Shown here piece after piece: positions 11,400 through 22,984 of a stretch of DNA of 64,000 bases; within the stretch, counting starts at the first letter, position 1, and each line of letters starts with the position of its first letter. The position numbers were made by a program, and so were the translations under genes. The DNA lies in the NCBI GenBank assembly GCA_036362985.1, contig JAYGXS010000005.1, positions 53,761,732-53,825,731 of the forward strand. The letters run 5' to 3'. The DNA is from Ligula intestinalis. Lineage: Eukaryota; Platyhelminthes; Cestoda; Diphyllobothriidea; Diphyllobothriidae. The notes below the pieces were generated by a model. The model saw only the letters and a list, made by a program, of their open reading frames with translations, was not told where the DNA came from and searched no databases.

Positions 11400-13990
11400 T
11401 TGGGAAGTGGTCCAGGCCACCTCCCAGTACTTGCAGATGTATTTTATATTTTTAAGCATGGCCAACGACCATATCCTCAGCATTCTTAACATTCGTTTGG
11501 TGATCGTAGGTCGTCATTGTCGAGGAAGAAGAGGTTTAGGACACGGACATGCTCGACGGGGTTAGTGTCGACAACTTTGTGGAGGACACCTGAGACAATT
11601 TTCCAAATTTAAGAAAAGATGTTGCGCGATAACCCCACCCTCGAGTTACTTTGTCCTCTGTTAATGGGCCGTTTTCGTTTCAAGTAGTGCAGAGCGCGTA
11701 AAATGACCCCCACTGTATTTTACGCATCGTTAGGGGTAAATTCCAGAAGCAATTCTGCTTGAGTGATGGATGCTCTATGTAGTGGGCTTACAGTTGTGAC
11801 ACGAGAATAGAATTGGGAATTTTGTTTACCGCTGTCTACAGTTCTTAAGGAATACGTTTCCTGGTGTTCAACCTCCCATTTCGCCTTCGATCAAGATAAA
11901 ACTGAAATTCGGGGTCCAATGCAGGGTATTTGCCCCTTCTAAAAAGCGCATTTTGGTATTTTCAGGATTATAGGGTGCTCATCTAAAAGCCTCAAATTTA
12001 CTTAATAAACGAGACAACGAATAAACGCAGTTCCGTATAGCACACAGCATCGCTTCGAGGTCAGACTTAAACACTATATATCAGGCGTTTCAGGTTATGA
12101 GACGCGTTTAAGTTTTTCTGGAAAAAGTGAAGGCTTTCAAGTGCGTATTATAGTCCAAAATAGGTTTATTATACGTGAATTTTCGTTCAGTTCACCCATA
12201 TCTGATCCAGATGCTAGCAAATACAGTGAGGACATTCGGCCACAGACCCCCTTCATTTATTTATTCTCTACCGCGCAGATTTTCGGTTATTCAGCTATCG
12301 GAATAAAAGCCTCCGAAAAATGCTCATAATTCATTTGTTGCGAACAACTGACGTCATAAATAGAAGGAATTTTTAAACTTTGCCGAGGAATGGTCTATCG
12401 GTGGTGATAGTGTCACTACTTCTAATTTTCCCCAAATAAACAGCCGGTCAGTTAACGCGGCCACGCGTTCCGCACCCAGCTGCCCACATTTTAAACTGGT
12501 GCTTACTGCACGCCTCCTCTCTATAGCTTTTGCGCGAATGCGATTGCATTGAGGGTAATATTTATGCAAAGATACACCCCCTAAGCAGTGACGTCATTGA
12601 CATAATTTGTGCTAGTTTGTTGTTGACTTCATAAAAGCTCTTTAGTCCCCGGGACTGCCGCTCTTCCTCTAATTACACGTTTCAGTAGCAAAGGCACTAA
12701 TTATCTGCATTACAGCGTGTAAATGACTGCTTTTTGACGGGTGATTAAATGCATTTTTCAGCATAGTATCTCAGCAACCGTAACGAAAAGGTTTGGTTTG
12801 GTTTCACAGTTGCAGTCGAAATAGCGCGCGGATGCCAAAGCATAAAATTGGTACACAATTATAATGGCAACATTTCAAGTTTCCTCTAGACCTTATGTCT
12901 TTTAAATCCCACAGGGAAATTTGTCACGAAATACCCTGCTGACCTTCGTACTTATTGGGCCGAAGCTGTGAGAGTTTACTGAAGAAGTATTCACAAAAAA
13001 ACACATTATGTTTAGTGAAAGTTGAAATTGAAAAAAAAGTCCACATTCCCTAATGCATATTTCAGTTTGGCTATTTTCAGTCGTCACTTTGAGAGCCATT
13101 TCGTCGCAAGTGAACTTCTCAAACCTCTTTTTTTTCAGCAGATACTCAAGAAGGACGAGGTTTTTATTTACATTCCAGGACTTTATTGGAAAATAAAAAT
13201 TCAGAGAAAGACTTAAGGCTACCTGTCCAATTGTCCCATGTCGTAGAAACACGTGACTTGACATACCATTGGCCCGGTGACGGTCATAAAATTATGTGAC
13301 CGTGTCATGACAACTCCACGTTTTTTTCAAACCTATCAGCTTAAGCAAGGGTACAATAAGATATGTAAACGTTTTGCATTATGATGCTACAAATAGAAGA
13401 TAAATCCCACTGATACCTCATTTATGTGTACCTCCTCTGTAACGCAGTTACCTTTCAAGATTGTCTATTCACAAGATAGGAATGCGTTATTTTGGATTAC
13501 CTTCATTTCGAATTTCTTGCTCAGTGGATGTACATTAGCAGACATTCATTCATTTTGCTTGATCTTCCTGTTTGACTTTTTATGTTTAGATATCATTGTG
13601 GCAAATGAATATTCACGTGGGGTTTAGTTTTTTTTAATTTTCTGAAGTAACTTGGTGAAATAGGAATTTATCCAACAAAACGTTAAGACCGTATGACTTC
13701 AACCAGTTCCACTGAGGATTGTGTTACCCGTCCTCCTCCCAAAACCTTCTTCCTTCCGTACTGCGTCACTGATATTTAGCCCTGCAAGCGTGGGTTTTTT
13801 GAATCAATTTGAATTTATAATTAGCCAAAATCACCATTGAAGATATCAAAAGAATAAAAGGCGAACATTCCTTTTTTCCGATAAATTCGTGCCAGGGCTG
13901 CAAATTTATATGGTAATCAACTAAAACAAATACGCAGTTTGGTAGAAAATGTTGCACGTTTGCCAGGGAGTAATCGGGGTCAAAAATCTG
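11400..13990. other. No gene recognised
   Basis: Mostly unique AT-rich sequence. Short ORFs (for example at 12902-13264 minus) have no visible motif. I see no tRNA, tandem repeat or inverted repeat of note. Confidence 0.5.
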
Positions 13991-14063
13991 ATCATTGTTA
14001 GGGGGTGGGACTGGTAGCCGAGAGGCCCGCTAAGCTGTAGGCTGTTGGATTAGCGACTTCGAG

Positions 14064-14540
14064 TCATGGTAACTGCGGCGCCGTTACGAAGTTCTTTTGG
14101 GCGCACAGGACCGGTCGGCGTAGCCTGACGACGGCCGCTTGTGTCGTAGGCAACAGACGCTGTCCAAGGAATTTTGAATAGCTTGAGGGCACCTTGTAGA
14201 TTACTCGAAAGGCCACTATGGCTTCAGCGCGATGGTCAGAGTCTACCAGGTGCGCCAAAATGGAAATGTTTACACTTTTTATTTGGCCCTTCCCTTACCA
14301 TGCTAAAATGTGTTCCCGTACTCTTTTGAACCAAGGCCGGCTCGGGCGACCAATATATCCTGTCCCACAGGAGCAGGTGAATGAGGAGATGCACATACAG
14401 GTTGTCTGGGCTAGTAGCTTTTCCTTGATCTGCTCGTTTAGAATGGAAGTAGTCGGCGCCGCAATGAGCAGTGCCGAAAGTCGCTTGTATAACAGGCCGC
14501 AGCTTAACACCTTTGTCGGCTATCAGTTTCCCTGACGCTG
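14064..14540 (-). pseudogene. PLE GIY-YIG endonuclease remnant, lineage B
   Basis: Minus-strand translation gives CMCISSFTCSCGTGYIGRPS, VREHILAW, then after a frame change AHLVDSDHRAEAIVAFRVIY, KVPSSYSKFLGQRLL and a CAQKNFVTAP tail. The order matches the intact-looking copies at 55980 and 48620. The GIY-YIG fold residues YI and the Arg/Glu of REH are visible. Frameshift near 14290 and no RT upstream; a pseudogene. Confidence 0.85.
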
Positions 14541-15499
14541 ATCAGGCTTTTGACCCAGATTATCCGCCCACACCTGTCCTGACACCATAATTTTTTCTAA
14601 AAATCCGCATAGTTTATCTAGTTAATTGCGGTATAAATATACAGGCCTGTAGTTGTGAACCGGTATCCTATTGTCATATTCATCGAAGCTACCCTGTAAG
14701 TTTTGAGTGTGGAATAAAAGCCTCTAGAGAACGTCTTTGATTGTTTGGTTATAAGGTGTTGATTGCTGAATTCGTAAGCGATAAAGTCAGTCTAGCATAT
14801 AAGTGAAGGAAATCATCCAGTGCGTTTCAATTTGAACACAAACCTGGTTGATGCCATGTGGTGAGTGGTAACCCCCCTAACCATTCTCCTGTTCACAAAT
14901 GCCCAATTTCTGGCGAACAGAATCTAATAAGCTAATATCGCTGGACTGCACCGTGTGGATTCGAATCCTATCAAGGGCATCCAATTATCACAATTAGGTC
15001 AACCGAATTATTTAAATCTGCCAAACTCTCATTCGCGTTTAGTTTATCACAAAATACTTCATCTAGGTATGCCTTTTGCCTTACCCCCATGTTCTTTTTA
15101 AATATATGTTCTCTTATTTTTTCTTTAGACTGTTAATCTGCCCAACGCCCGTGCGGACAGCCGATTTGATGTCTCGGTATGCTCTTTGCTTATAATCCTT
15201 TTGTTGGTTCATTAAGTTTTGTTCACGAGACTGGGAAACATTGAGAATCTCCCCTATTTATCGTGCGCTGTGAATACCATCAGTGACTTACGCGAGAATC
15301 AGCTTAAAACAAAAAAAGGATTAAGACGAGGAAGGCTTCTTCGGCAAGGTAGGAACTATAATGTGTACATTTTCGAGACAGGTTCCCCCACTCGTCTTCA
15401 GACTTGAGAAAATGTGCAACGAACATTTAGCGTTTTAAACGTCCTCAAAAATCAATAATCAGTTAACGTGCACAGCTATTGGCCATTAGGCGTTAAATG

Positions 15500-15860
15500 A
15501 TTTATGTCATTCCACCCTCGTTGGTCGCGCGCATTGAACTTTGCCTTGAGTTAATTATAGCTAGCGTCCAAATCCATATGCCTGTTGATGCATGCTCGTC
15601 TGAGCGCACTGCTTCAAGGAATTTACGACCTTTTCTAGTTGGATGAGTTCCAACAATCAGTGCGTTCTCCCATAGGAATTTGTAGGCGGTTTCCAGTGTG
15701 GGCATGGTCACCTGCGATGAATGGTCTCATTATTTGGCCGCTGATTGATGTTGGTATATGCGGGTTGGAGCGCACTATCCTGTTTGGTCACTATAAACTG
15801 CACCACAAATGACACATGGGGTCTTGTAGACAACACCTTTTCTCTCAAGATAGCCAATCC
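15500..15860 (-). pseudogene. PLE GIY-YIG endonuclease remnant, lineage E
   Basis: On the minus strand 15800-15850 reads KGVVYKTPCVICGAVYSDQT, followed by a stop, and 15540-15705 reads MPTLETAYKFLWENALIVGT, GRKFLEAVRSDEHAS. The second part is the C-terminal block with the pattern R-x-F-L-E-A-x-x-S-x-x-x-S typical of PLE proteins. Several stops and frame changes. Confidence 0.75.
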
Positions 15861-16582
15861 TGTGCTCAGGGTGTACCAGCTGTGAGCGGAAGGTTGTTGC
15901 GGTTTGGTATGTCACTTATATTTGGTGTTTTCCTAGTTGTCTTTCGACAAGCTCAGATACATTTTGTACGTATGATGAGTTTATCAGATTAGTGTTTTCG
16001 ATACCTACTTAGCTATACCATTTAAAACACTTTTTTTCTTTTCCTTTGGATTCTTGTCTTGTTATGTATTGAAGCACGAAATTTCGCGGATATCCATTTT
16101 TGGAGAAAAAGGGAAAAAAACATTTAATTTCTTATTGGTAAACTTCGTCAGCAGTGTGGTGTATTTCATCTCGATTGAAAAGGCTGAAGTGAGAACTGCT
16201 TTTGCGAGAAACTAGGTGGTAGCTCTCAAAATGTAAGGTGACCTCCGAATATGTTTCTTTATGGTAAACAAATGTACGGGGTGATGCATCAGTATTTCGA
16301 TTTACAAGGGTTTCCACAAATGGGAGTCGTCCATCAACCTTCCCAAATAAGCCTTTCTTTCCTTAATTTAATATCTTGGGCATGCCCGTTTTTCAACAAG
16401 AAAAAGTATGTGAGCGTGAGGTCATTCTGTCGTCTTTTAGCTGTTAAGTTCTTGCAGTACGAATTCAGAAGAGGCTGGCTTTCTCTTAATACGAGACCGA
16501 ATGGAGAGAGACTATAGTTATCACGGTTGAGAAATAGGTTCGAAATCGTGGTAGTGGAAGAGACCTTCGTTAAGATAACGGG

Positions 16583-16860
16583 CAGAATCCTAGTTTAGGT
16601 CCAAGATCAGCGCGCAAAAGCCCCATCGTTCTGTAATACAGAACCGGGTGAAATGAAGAGTATACAGTCTCAGCAAATCAAAGGAAACGAAAAATAACGA
16701 AAAAATAAAGTTTATGAAAGTACAAAAAGCAGGAATAATTATGTTAATACATCGATGTCTGTCAACAACAAATGCGCCACGATTAAAATTTGAAATTATG
16801 CAAACATCAGGAAATAAGTAAATTAAAAGCAATAGTTATCTAAAACTAAAATCAACTGAC
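16583..16860 (+). repeat. Interspersed repeat R16, reference copy
   Basis: Begins near gaatcctagtttaggtccaa and contains aaaagcaggaataattatg and tgtctgtcaacaacaaatgc. Related segments: 20883-20975 plus 21540-21800 (one copy split by an insertion), and more diverged ones at 57955-58090 and 60265-60420. No coding potential seen; short ORFs on the other strand are incidental. Confidence 0.65.
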
Positions 16861-17457
16861 TTAAAAACGTAAAATGTAGTAAAGTCAGCTGACTTGACTA
16901 CAAAAACAATATAATGCAGAAACCCTAGGAAACGCCATGGCAAGCTAACACTCAAGCCGTTGCTTCCTGTAGCGGCAGGAAATCGGTGAGACTGACGCTC
17001 AGGCTTTACTTAACTTCGAGGTTGTTTTTTTTATTAGTAAGAAATGGAAGCGCTTTGCGGGGACATGTTGAAGGGATGCATGTGAACGATCACCGTTGGC
17101 CATTCTAAAAGAATGCAGACATAGCTTGAGATGCATCGCCCTCCATTATTAAATTGAAGAAGGTAAAGCAGAATTAACTGATGCCTTTTATCCCAGTCGT
17201 TAACGATAATTAATTAGCTGTGAGACAATGTTGTGGGTGTTTATGGAAATGACGCGAAAGAGTCAGCATCGCACTCGACAACGTCCACCGTGACCGTAGC
17301 ATCGGTGACCTTTGCATTACTTTGCTTATTGGCAGATGAACCGTGTCGGCAATGAAAAGTGGACAGGATTTTTCTTAGTAGTGGCGGAACAAAACTCCAC
17401 ATTTCCAGGTTTGTTGACAGCCATTCGAGCTCGATCCGAGCTCGATTTGAGCATGAT

Positions 17458-17645
17458 TAGGCTTAGGGTAACGGTTAGGGGTTAGAATTAAGGTTATGGT
17501 TAGGGTCAAAGGTTAGAGTTAGGGTAAAGGTTAGGTGTTAGGGTAAGGGTAAGGTTTAGGGTTAGGGTAAAGGTGAGTGTTAGCGGCTAAGGTTAGGGTT
17601 AGGATAAGGTTTGGGGTTAGGGTAAGGATTGGTGTAAGGTTCAGT
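17458..17645 (+). repeat. Degenerate interstitial TTAGGG (telomere-like) block
   Basis: Many ttaggg and variants (ttaggtgttagggtaagggt, ggttagggttaggataagg) run for about 190 bp in one orientation. TTAGGG is the animal telomere repeat. The degeneracy and flanking unique DNA on both sides show that this is internal, not a chromosome end. Confidence 0.85.
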
Positions 17646-18055
17646 GTGGGATGGTGATTTCTTATGTAAAAAGCTCGAAGTTTCTGTTTAAAATTACAAA
17701 AAGTCTAAAAAAATCAATTATTACTGGGTTTTTGGGCGAAGGAAAGTTTTCGGAATAAAACTCCACCTTTCCAAGTTTGGCGAAAGCGATTTGTGCTCAG
17801 TTCGAGGTTAATTCGAGCTTGATTTGTTTTTTTCCGCCTTTTTTCGATTAACGCGCCCAACGCCAACGGCCCATAGCCACCGTATTAAATTATTGTAACA
17901 AAATTGTACGACTTTTTTTTCTTATTTTCTCAAAATAATTTTTGGTGAATCTGTTTTACCAACACAAAAAACCCTTCTCACGGTTACCGTATGAAAACAA
18001 CCTACGGCTTGTTGCATCCAAGTTCACTACCAAGGAAACTCCTGCCGAAAAGTGA

Positions 18056-18100
18056 GACTGGAAAGGCCATTTCTGGTTCACTAGCCATCATCAGCCAGTC
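18056..18100 (-). ncRNA. Hammerhead ribozyme motif, SINE type
   Basis: Minus strand: GACUGG, CUGAUGA, stem II region UGGCUAGUGAACCA, GAAA, UGGCCUUU, CCAGUC. Helix I (GACUGG/CCAGUC) is six perfect pairs and the core is canonical; stem II is weakened. The same layout occurs at 58407-58451 and 63952-63996. The tRNA-like head is not recognisable here. Confidence 0.75.
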
Positions 18101-18808
18101 ACATCCAACCCCAGGTAATGCAATCGTAGTTTCCCTTGTCTTTGTCAGGGATGCTGTCCGCCTATACTAGTCGAGGCTACAGCTGCTATCAGGGCCCGAA
18201 AATTGAGGTCCATGGCAAAGGCGCAGTGGGACAAGTGCGTTTCGTTAGCGGTCGGCAAACTTTCGTCAACGAGGGTCGATGCAAAAAATGTTATCCATAG
18301 AATCACGTATCCCGAGCTATACTCACACGTTTTCATCGATCAACATCTTGTGACTGTGCATGCCGGTCTTTAAAGGTAATTGAAAAGAAGACGACTCGAT
18401 CGCTGGGACAATATGTTTATTCGCCTGACGTTTCGATATCCATCGCGGATTCGTCATTCGCGCCATAATCAGAGAGCAAAAGCAGATAGGGAAGTACATG
18501 CAGAGGAGTTTTCAGTAGTTATAGGATACAGTCATTACTGCAAACATGCAACTACGATTAACGATAATTGCCTTCTCCTGTGTCGATAGTTTTTGGAACA
18601 GCATGTGAGCTCTGACCTGCTGGACTCTAATCACGGACGGTGGACTCGGGCGTGATGATTGCTCGGCCATCTGGTCCTGCGGTGTTGGCATAGGATGATG
18701 TGGTGGCGTCTCTGTTCCTCTAGCTGCGAGTTGCTTTGGCCAAATTGAGTCTCGGCACCGGATATGGATTATGCAAATCGTTGCACTTGTTTACGAATCG
18801 GGGTTTCG

Positions 18809-19195
18809 TTAACATGACTCAAGTAGTTCTCGGCTCACCCGATTGTCACCTCTTACGACAATGTTGGCTTCATCAAATTTGAATGTATGGCCGGGTCTCA
18901 TTGAATAAGCCGCAACCTGAGAATTTGCATCATTTTGCCGCACTGCTGCCGCGTGTTTGGCAATTTGCGTATTGAGAAGTCTGCCAGTTTCTCCAACATA
19001 ATTGCTTTGCCTGCACCTGCACCAGATCCTGTAGACGACTCCCGATGCTATTTGAGGTGGCAGTGGGTCTTTCGGCTTCATTATCTGACGCCTTATGTTT
19101 GCTTCCGGCCTGTGTGCGACTCCCACTCCAAGTGGTGCGAGAAGGCGCCGACAGCCTCCGAGACGTTTTTGAGGCTGTTTTTTATAGCCGAGCAA
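18809..19195 (-). pseudogene. PLE GIY-YIG endonuclease, lineage A, partial
   Basis: An open minus-strand frame of 128 codons: LGVGVAHRPEANIRRQIM, KPKDPLPPQIASGVVYRIWC, CRQSNYVGETGRLLNTQIAK, then SMRPGHTFKFDEANIVVRGD and NRVSRELLESC. VVYRIWC with NYVGETGR is the GIY-YIG module as found C-terminal in Penelope-like elements, and the upstream HRPEA segment is the linker after the RT. The RT itself is absent: the inverted repeat starts just upstream. The final part (FTGPQSINRC in the sister copy) is lost at a stop. The sister copy at 24483-24842 shares the C-terminal half. Confidence 0.88.
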
Positions 19196-19299
19196 TCATC
19201 ATGCCCGAGTCCACCGCCCGTGATGAAAGTTCTACAGGTCAGAGCCTGCGTGCCGTCTAACAAACTATCCACGCGCTATTGCTATTGCTCTCTGACTAG

Positions 19300-19341
19300 G
19301 TCTCTGATGACGAATCCGCGACGGATATCGAAACGTCAGGC
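19300..19341 (+). ncRNA. Hammerhead ribozyme motif in PLE lineage A terminal repeat
   Basis: Plus strand: GUCU, CUGAUGA, stem II GAAUCCG-CGA-CGGAUAUC (seven pairs with one A-A mismatch), GAAAC, GUC, AGGC. Helix I is GUCU/AGGC with one G-U pair. Helix III is only the self-complementary ACGU, so a monomer cannot close it and a dimer would be needed. All core bases match the type I consensus. Confidence 0.8.
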
Positions 19342-19385
19342 GAATGAACGTATTGTCCCAGCGACCGATTCGTCTTCTAAATTTT

Positions 19386-19790
19386 AGTTCTAGTTTATCG
19401 TTTATGTATGTTTGTGGTAAATTTAATTTTTTGTTAAGCTTTAGTTTTTTATGTATTATTTAGTTTTTTAGCGTAAGACTCCACTTCAGTTCATTGGTTT
19501 ATCTTATTTTAGTTTCCCTTCATTTAGTCAGTTTATTTGGATTTAAGTTTATTTTCTACTTCAGTTTTAGATTTATCAGAAACATGCTCTTGCTTTTGCA
19601 GTAAAAGTCTTTATTAGTTTACTTAACCTTGGATTAATTAACGAAATTATATTGAAGTTCAGTTTTTAGTTTAATTTTTACTTCATTTCTGTCTTTTGTT
19701 AGTCTAAGGTTAGTTGACTTTAGTTTTAGTTAATCTTTATCTTCATTAGTAAAATTGTGTGTTTTTTTTAATTCAATTACTTGAAGCCCA
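19386..19790 (+). repeat. AT-rich AGTTTA-type tract next to a PLE end
   Basis: Degenerate repeats of ttagttta, agttttta and tttagtt. The segment taagactccacttcagttca with ttggttta is found inverted in 24110-24180, so the tract is a shared element part and not random AT-rich DNA. Similar sequence at 27360-27860. Confidence 0.6.
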
Positions 19791-20296
19791 AAAATTCGCA
19801 GTTATTTGCGTTGTTCGGCAAACTTGAGCAGTGTTCGATAGTTGCTAAGTTCTTAATTTCATTCGTGGCGCTCTTTCGTGTTGTCGTAAATTAGATTACT
19901 TCAATAATTATCCCCATTTTAGCACTTTTATGCACTTAACGTTTTTATTTAAATTTTTATTTCCCTCGAATTTCTAAAGTATATAATCTTTGTTACACAC
20001 GAATGGTGTTCTGGCGTGCTGTTTTGGGATCGAAATTAAGCTTCTACGCTGCTTTTTAACGAAATAATAAGGCCTGTCTACACAAAAGAACGCTTAAGCA
20101 CAAAATAATTTCCCAGGGTTTGTTGCACCTAAGTTGCTGATTGTAATTTGGTTCATGACGCCTCTCGAGTGTGTTCATGTTCTGCTGAGGCCAAACGTAC
20201 ATCTGCGAGCAAAACCTAACACCCCCAATTTTTAATTCTGTTACACAGCGCTTATATTCGTTTTCTTCCTGCCTTTTCCCAAACTCACACAAACAG

Positions 20297-20778
20297 GCTG
20301 AACCGGAAGATCCAGCCTGGCGAACGCAGGCCATTCTCTGCATGCCTATCAAGCACTCTGACGGCCGTGTGCTGGGTGTCTGCCAGCTAGTCAATAAGTC
20401 GAGCCAGTTGACTATGGCGGATGCACCCTTTGGCGGTGGTGGTGGAACTGACCGAAACGCCGTCTTCAGCAGCAGCGCTGGCACCAGCACAGAGACCGAA
20501 GGTGGCGGCAGTGGTGCTGCTGGTGAGACCTGGACGGGTACTTTCTCGCGCTCGGACGAATCCCTCTTCGAGGCGTTTGCCCTCTTTGCGGGCCTCGGCA
20601 TCGCCAACACCCAGATGTACGAACAGGTGATGCGCGCTGAGGCCAAACAGCGAATTGCCTTCGATGTGCTCTCCTATCATGCCACCGCAACCCCGGTAGA
20701 GGCCACAGCTCTAGCCAAGGAGCTCATTCCCTCAGCTCGCTACTATCGTCTCTATTCCTTCAGCTTCACTGACTTCCA
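20297..20778 (+). CDS. PDE exon: end of GAF-B domain and linker to catalytic domain
   Basis: The acceptor is the cag ending at 20296 and the donor is gtgagt at 20779. The exon encodes 160 codons plus two bases. Residues about 12-34 are the GAF-B strand pair (AILCMPIK, GVCQLVNK). Residues about 35-82 are a Gly/Ser/Thr-rich stretch that replaces roughly ten residues in human PDE5, an insertion of about 38. GAF-B resumes at FSRSDESLFEAFALF and GLGIANTQMYEQV, followed by the linker helix AKQRIAFDVLSYHAT and YSFSFTDF, where the catalytic domain begins. GAF domains of this clade bind cyclic nucleotide or relay dimer signalling; the binding pocket lies mostly in an exon not seen here. The exon start phase is inferred from the open frame. 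A minus-strand ORF over the same bases is a shadow. Confidence 0.9.
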
Positions 20779-20882
20779 GTGAGTTTGCTGTGTGTATGTG
20801 CCATGATGTTTGTGTTGCGATACCTAGCCTCAAGAAGCTGCCTACCGGGTCAAACGCACACATACCGTGTGCAAACTGTGGT

Positions 20883-21800
20883 TGAATCCTAGTTTAGGTC
20901 CCAGATCAGCAGGCGGCAGGCCCTCCTTCGGCAATGCAGAAACAGATGATAGGAAGAGTGGCAAAAGTAGCTTGTGAAGCCCCAATCGCATACCTCTAGT
21001 CCCAGCATTTTGTATTGTAAAAATGGTGGTTGTAGAGTTTTGTGGGGTGGGGAAATAGGATAGGCAGAAAACGAATTTTTTTAGAAGTAAGTGTAAAGTG
21101 AAAAAAAGTAGTCGATGTTGCTTCCTGCGGCAGCTGGGAGTAAGTTGTTCCGCATGTTAATGGAAGGTGTGCGCGGCGCTTCGTGCCGTGGACTATTCTA
21201 ATCTAACTTTAGAACGGTAAGTTAGACCACAGGTAAGTTGAAGTAGACAACCTCCTAAGCACCATTTCCATTTTTTGGGAAATTCAAGAAACCTGCAACT
21301 CGATAATCGGGTTTTTACCGCAATAAGTTTAAAGATAATACAGCTAAGGAACATCTACAAGTTTAAGTCAACAACACTTCTAAATACAGTAAAATAAAAA
21401 TTCATTTAGCATGTATTAAATTATATTCCACTGCGTGTCCTAATTCCCCGCCTATAAAACCCGATAACCACCGTTTTCTCAGGAAAACATGCAGTTTGTT
21501 GGGATTAATGAGTGGGGCTACATCAGCTTCTGTTGCCGAAAGAGTATATGGACTGGGTACTACAAAGCATAGGAAATATTAATAAATATCAAAGTCTGTA
21601 GAAACAGAAAAAGCAAGAATAATTATTCAAAGGCCCTTCTGTCTGTCAACAATCAAGCGTGCCATAATTAAAATGTGCACTTATGCAAATATTTGGAAAT
21701 AACTAAAGTAAAAAGTACAAACTAAAACGAAAAGCAACTAACTAACAACGTAAACTAATGTAAGCCAAACTGAACTTACTTACAAATTAATCTACAACTA
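20883..21800 (+). repeat. R16 repeat copy split by a foldback element
   Basis: 20883-20975 (gaatcctagtttaggtccca, then gataggaagagt) matches the start of R16 at 16583; 21540-21800 (gaaagagtatatgg, then aaaagcaagaataattattc and tctgtctgtcaacaatcaag) matches its continuation. The intervening ~550 bp is the foldback element at 20985-21525. Confidence 0.65.
20985..21525. mobile_element. Foldback element F, copy 1 (~500 bp, long terminal inverted repeats)
   Basis: The left end ctagtcccagcattttgtat followed by aaatggtggttgtagagttt is complemented at the right by aaacccgataaccaccgttt and gcagtttgttggga, giving arms of about 65 bp. Three other copies: 30935-31437, 37765-38287, 59088-59557. The interior is non-coding, so this is a non-autonomous DNA element. 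Confidence 0.8.
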
Positions 21801-21894
21801 CGATAAAATCATTAAACATTATAATGATATAAAAAAGTAAACCGGAAACTTAACCTGAATATAAGTAAGTTAAAAAAAAACAAGTAAAATAAAC

Positions 21895-22080
21895 TAACGT
21901 AAAGTTTTTGCGCATGTAAATTGAAGGTGTGTGCAGCGCTTCCTGCCGCGAACTTTACCAATCCAACCCCAAGACGGTAAGCTGGACCTCAGGTACTTTG
22001 AAGCAGACGATCTCCTAACCACCTCGTTTTCCAGGAATATTAACAAACCTAATAAACTATAAAGTAAAAGCAATTAAAAG
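21895..22080 (+). repeat. Foldback element F, internal fragment
   Basis: gcatgtaaattgaaggtgtg, gacggtaagctggacctcag and cagacgatctcctaaccacc match the interior of the copy at 20985 (gcatgttaatggaaggtgtg, caacctcctaagcacc). The terminal arms are missing. Confidence 0.65.
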
Positions 22081-22984
22081 ATGTCCCAATTTGTCACACC
22101 CGAAAAAATGTAAGAACGTTAAAAGTATAAGTATATTTCTGTGTTTCTTTATTGCGCGCAAATGGTTGCGATAGAATAAGTTGATTCAAACAATTTCTGG
22201 GACCTTAACTAGGATTCCACACAATGGCTTTCCTAGTTTTCCCTTCGTCTTACCTTTTTGTAGATTCTATCTATTCCTTCCAACGCATTAAGTCAAGTTC
22301 TGGATACTGCCAAAAACAAAAGTGCATGCTCATTAGCCCTGCATGTGGGCACTTTCATGCAAAGGTTCGTCGTGGTTGCGCAAACTAAGGTTTTACAATG
22401 GCCTGGGGTGATTTATGAGCATTTATGTCCGCCCATTGGTCGCGACTAGTCTTTAATTCCATCCTCGTCTAGTCTACCATTGAAACTTTTGAAGACGTCA
22501 ACTTGGTGTCTAAGGATAAAAAAACACGGGATTGAAACCTCTTTAATCTCCTTATACATTAATTTCTAAACCGGAGTAGGTCAGTCCATTCAAACATCTA
22601 CAGGCGCAGGCCCAAATTTGGTCCGAATATTTGGGATTGAGTACGCCAACTACTGGTGTATCTACCAGAAAGTACGCAGAGAATGTTGGGGAACCCAGTA
22701 AGAAGCCGAAGGCTTGGCAGCTGTGCCAGTTAGCGGCATAAAAACGTGTCTGGACTTTTAGTCAGTACCTGTGCTTTGCCAGTATGGTAATTCATTACGC
22801 AGCTTATACTACTGACTGTCCGTTAGCCGCATGTGAATAGCACATGATTTTCTTGCAGTGCTTGATGGACTTTGGCCCACATATATTCATAGTAAAAATT
22901 CGGTCTCCGACTTTAGAATCTTAAATATATCGGGATCCGAAGATTGCGTATACAGCATAATTTATTGGAACTATACATTTCTTG

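Larger units (their letters stand above)
18385..19385 (-). mobile_element. PLE fragment (lineage A) between ~200-280 bp inverted repeats
   Basis: The left arm (18385-18665, starting agacgactcgatcgctggga) matches the reverse complement of the right arm (19185-19385). Between the arms lies the minus-strand endonuclease remnant at 18809-19195. The arms carry hammerhead sequence: well preserved at 19300-19341, damaged at 18426-18460. Immediately to the right lies an AT-rich AGTTTA tract. Confidence 0.85.

Noticed and set aside
17458..17645. Chromosome end
   Set aside because: The repeat is degenerate and flanked by unique DNA and more elements on both sides.
20056..20690. Minus-strand ORFs of 196, 97 and 74 codons
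   Set aside because: They overlap the phosphodiesterase exon at 20297-20778 in antisense; proline- and serine-rich translations are shadows of its Gly/Ser/Thr-rich stretch.
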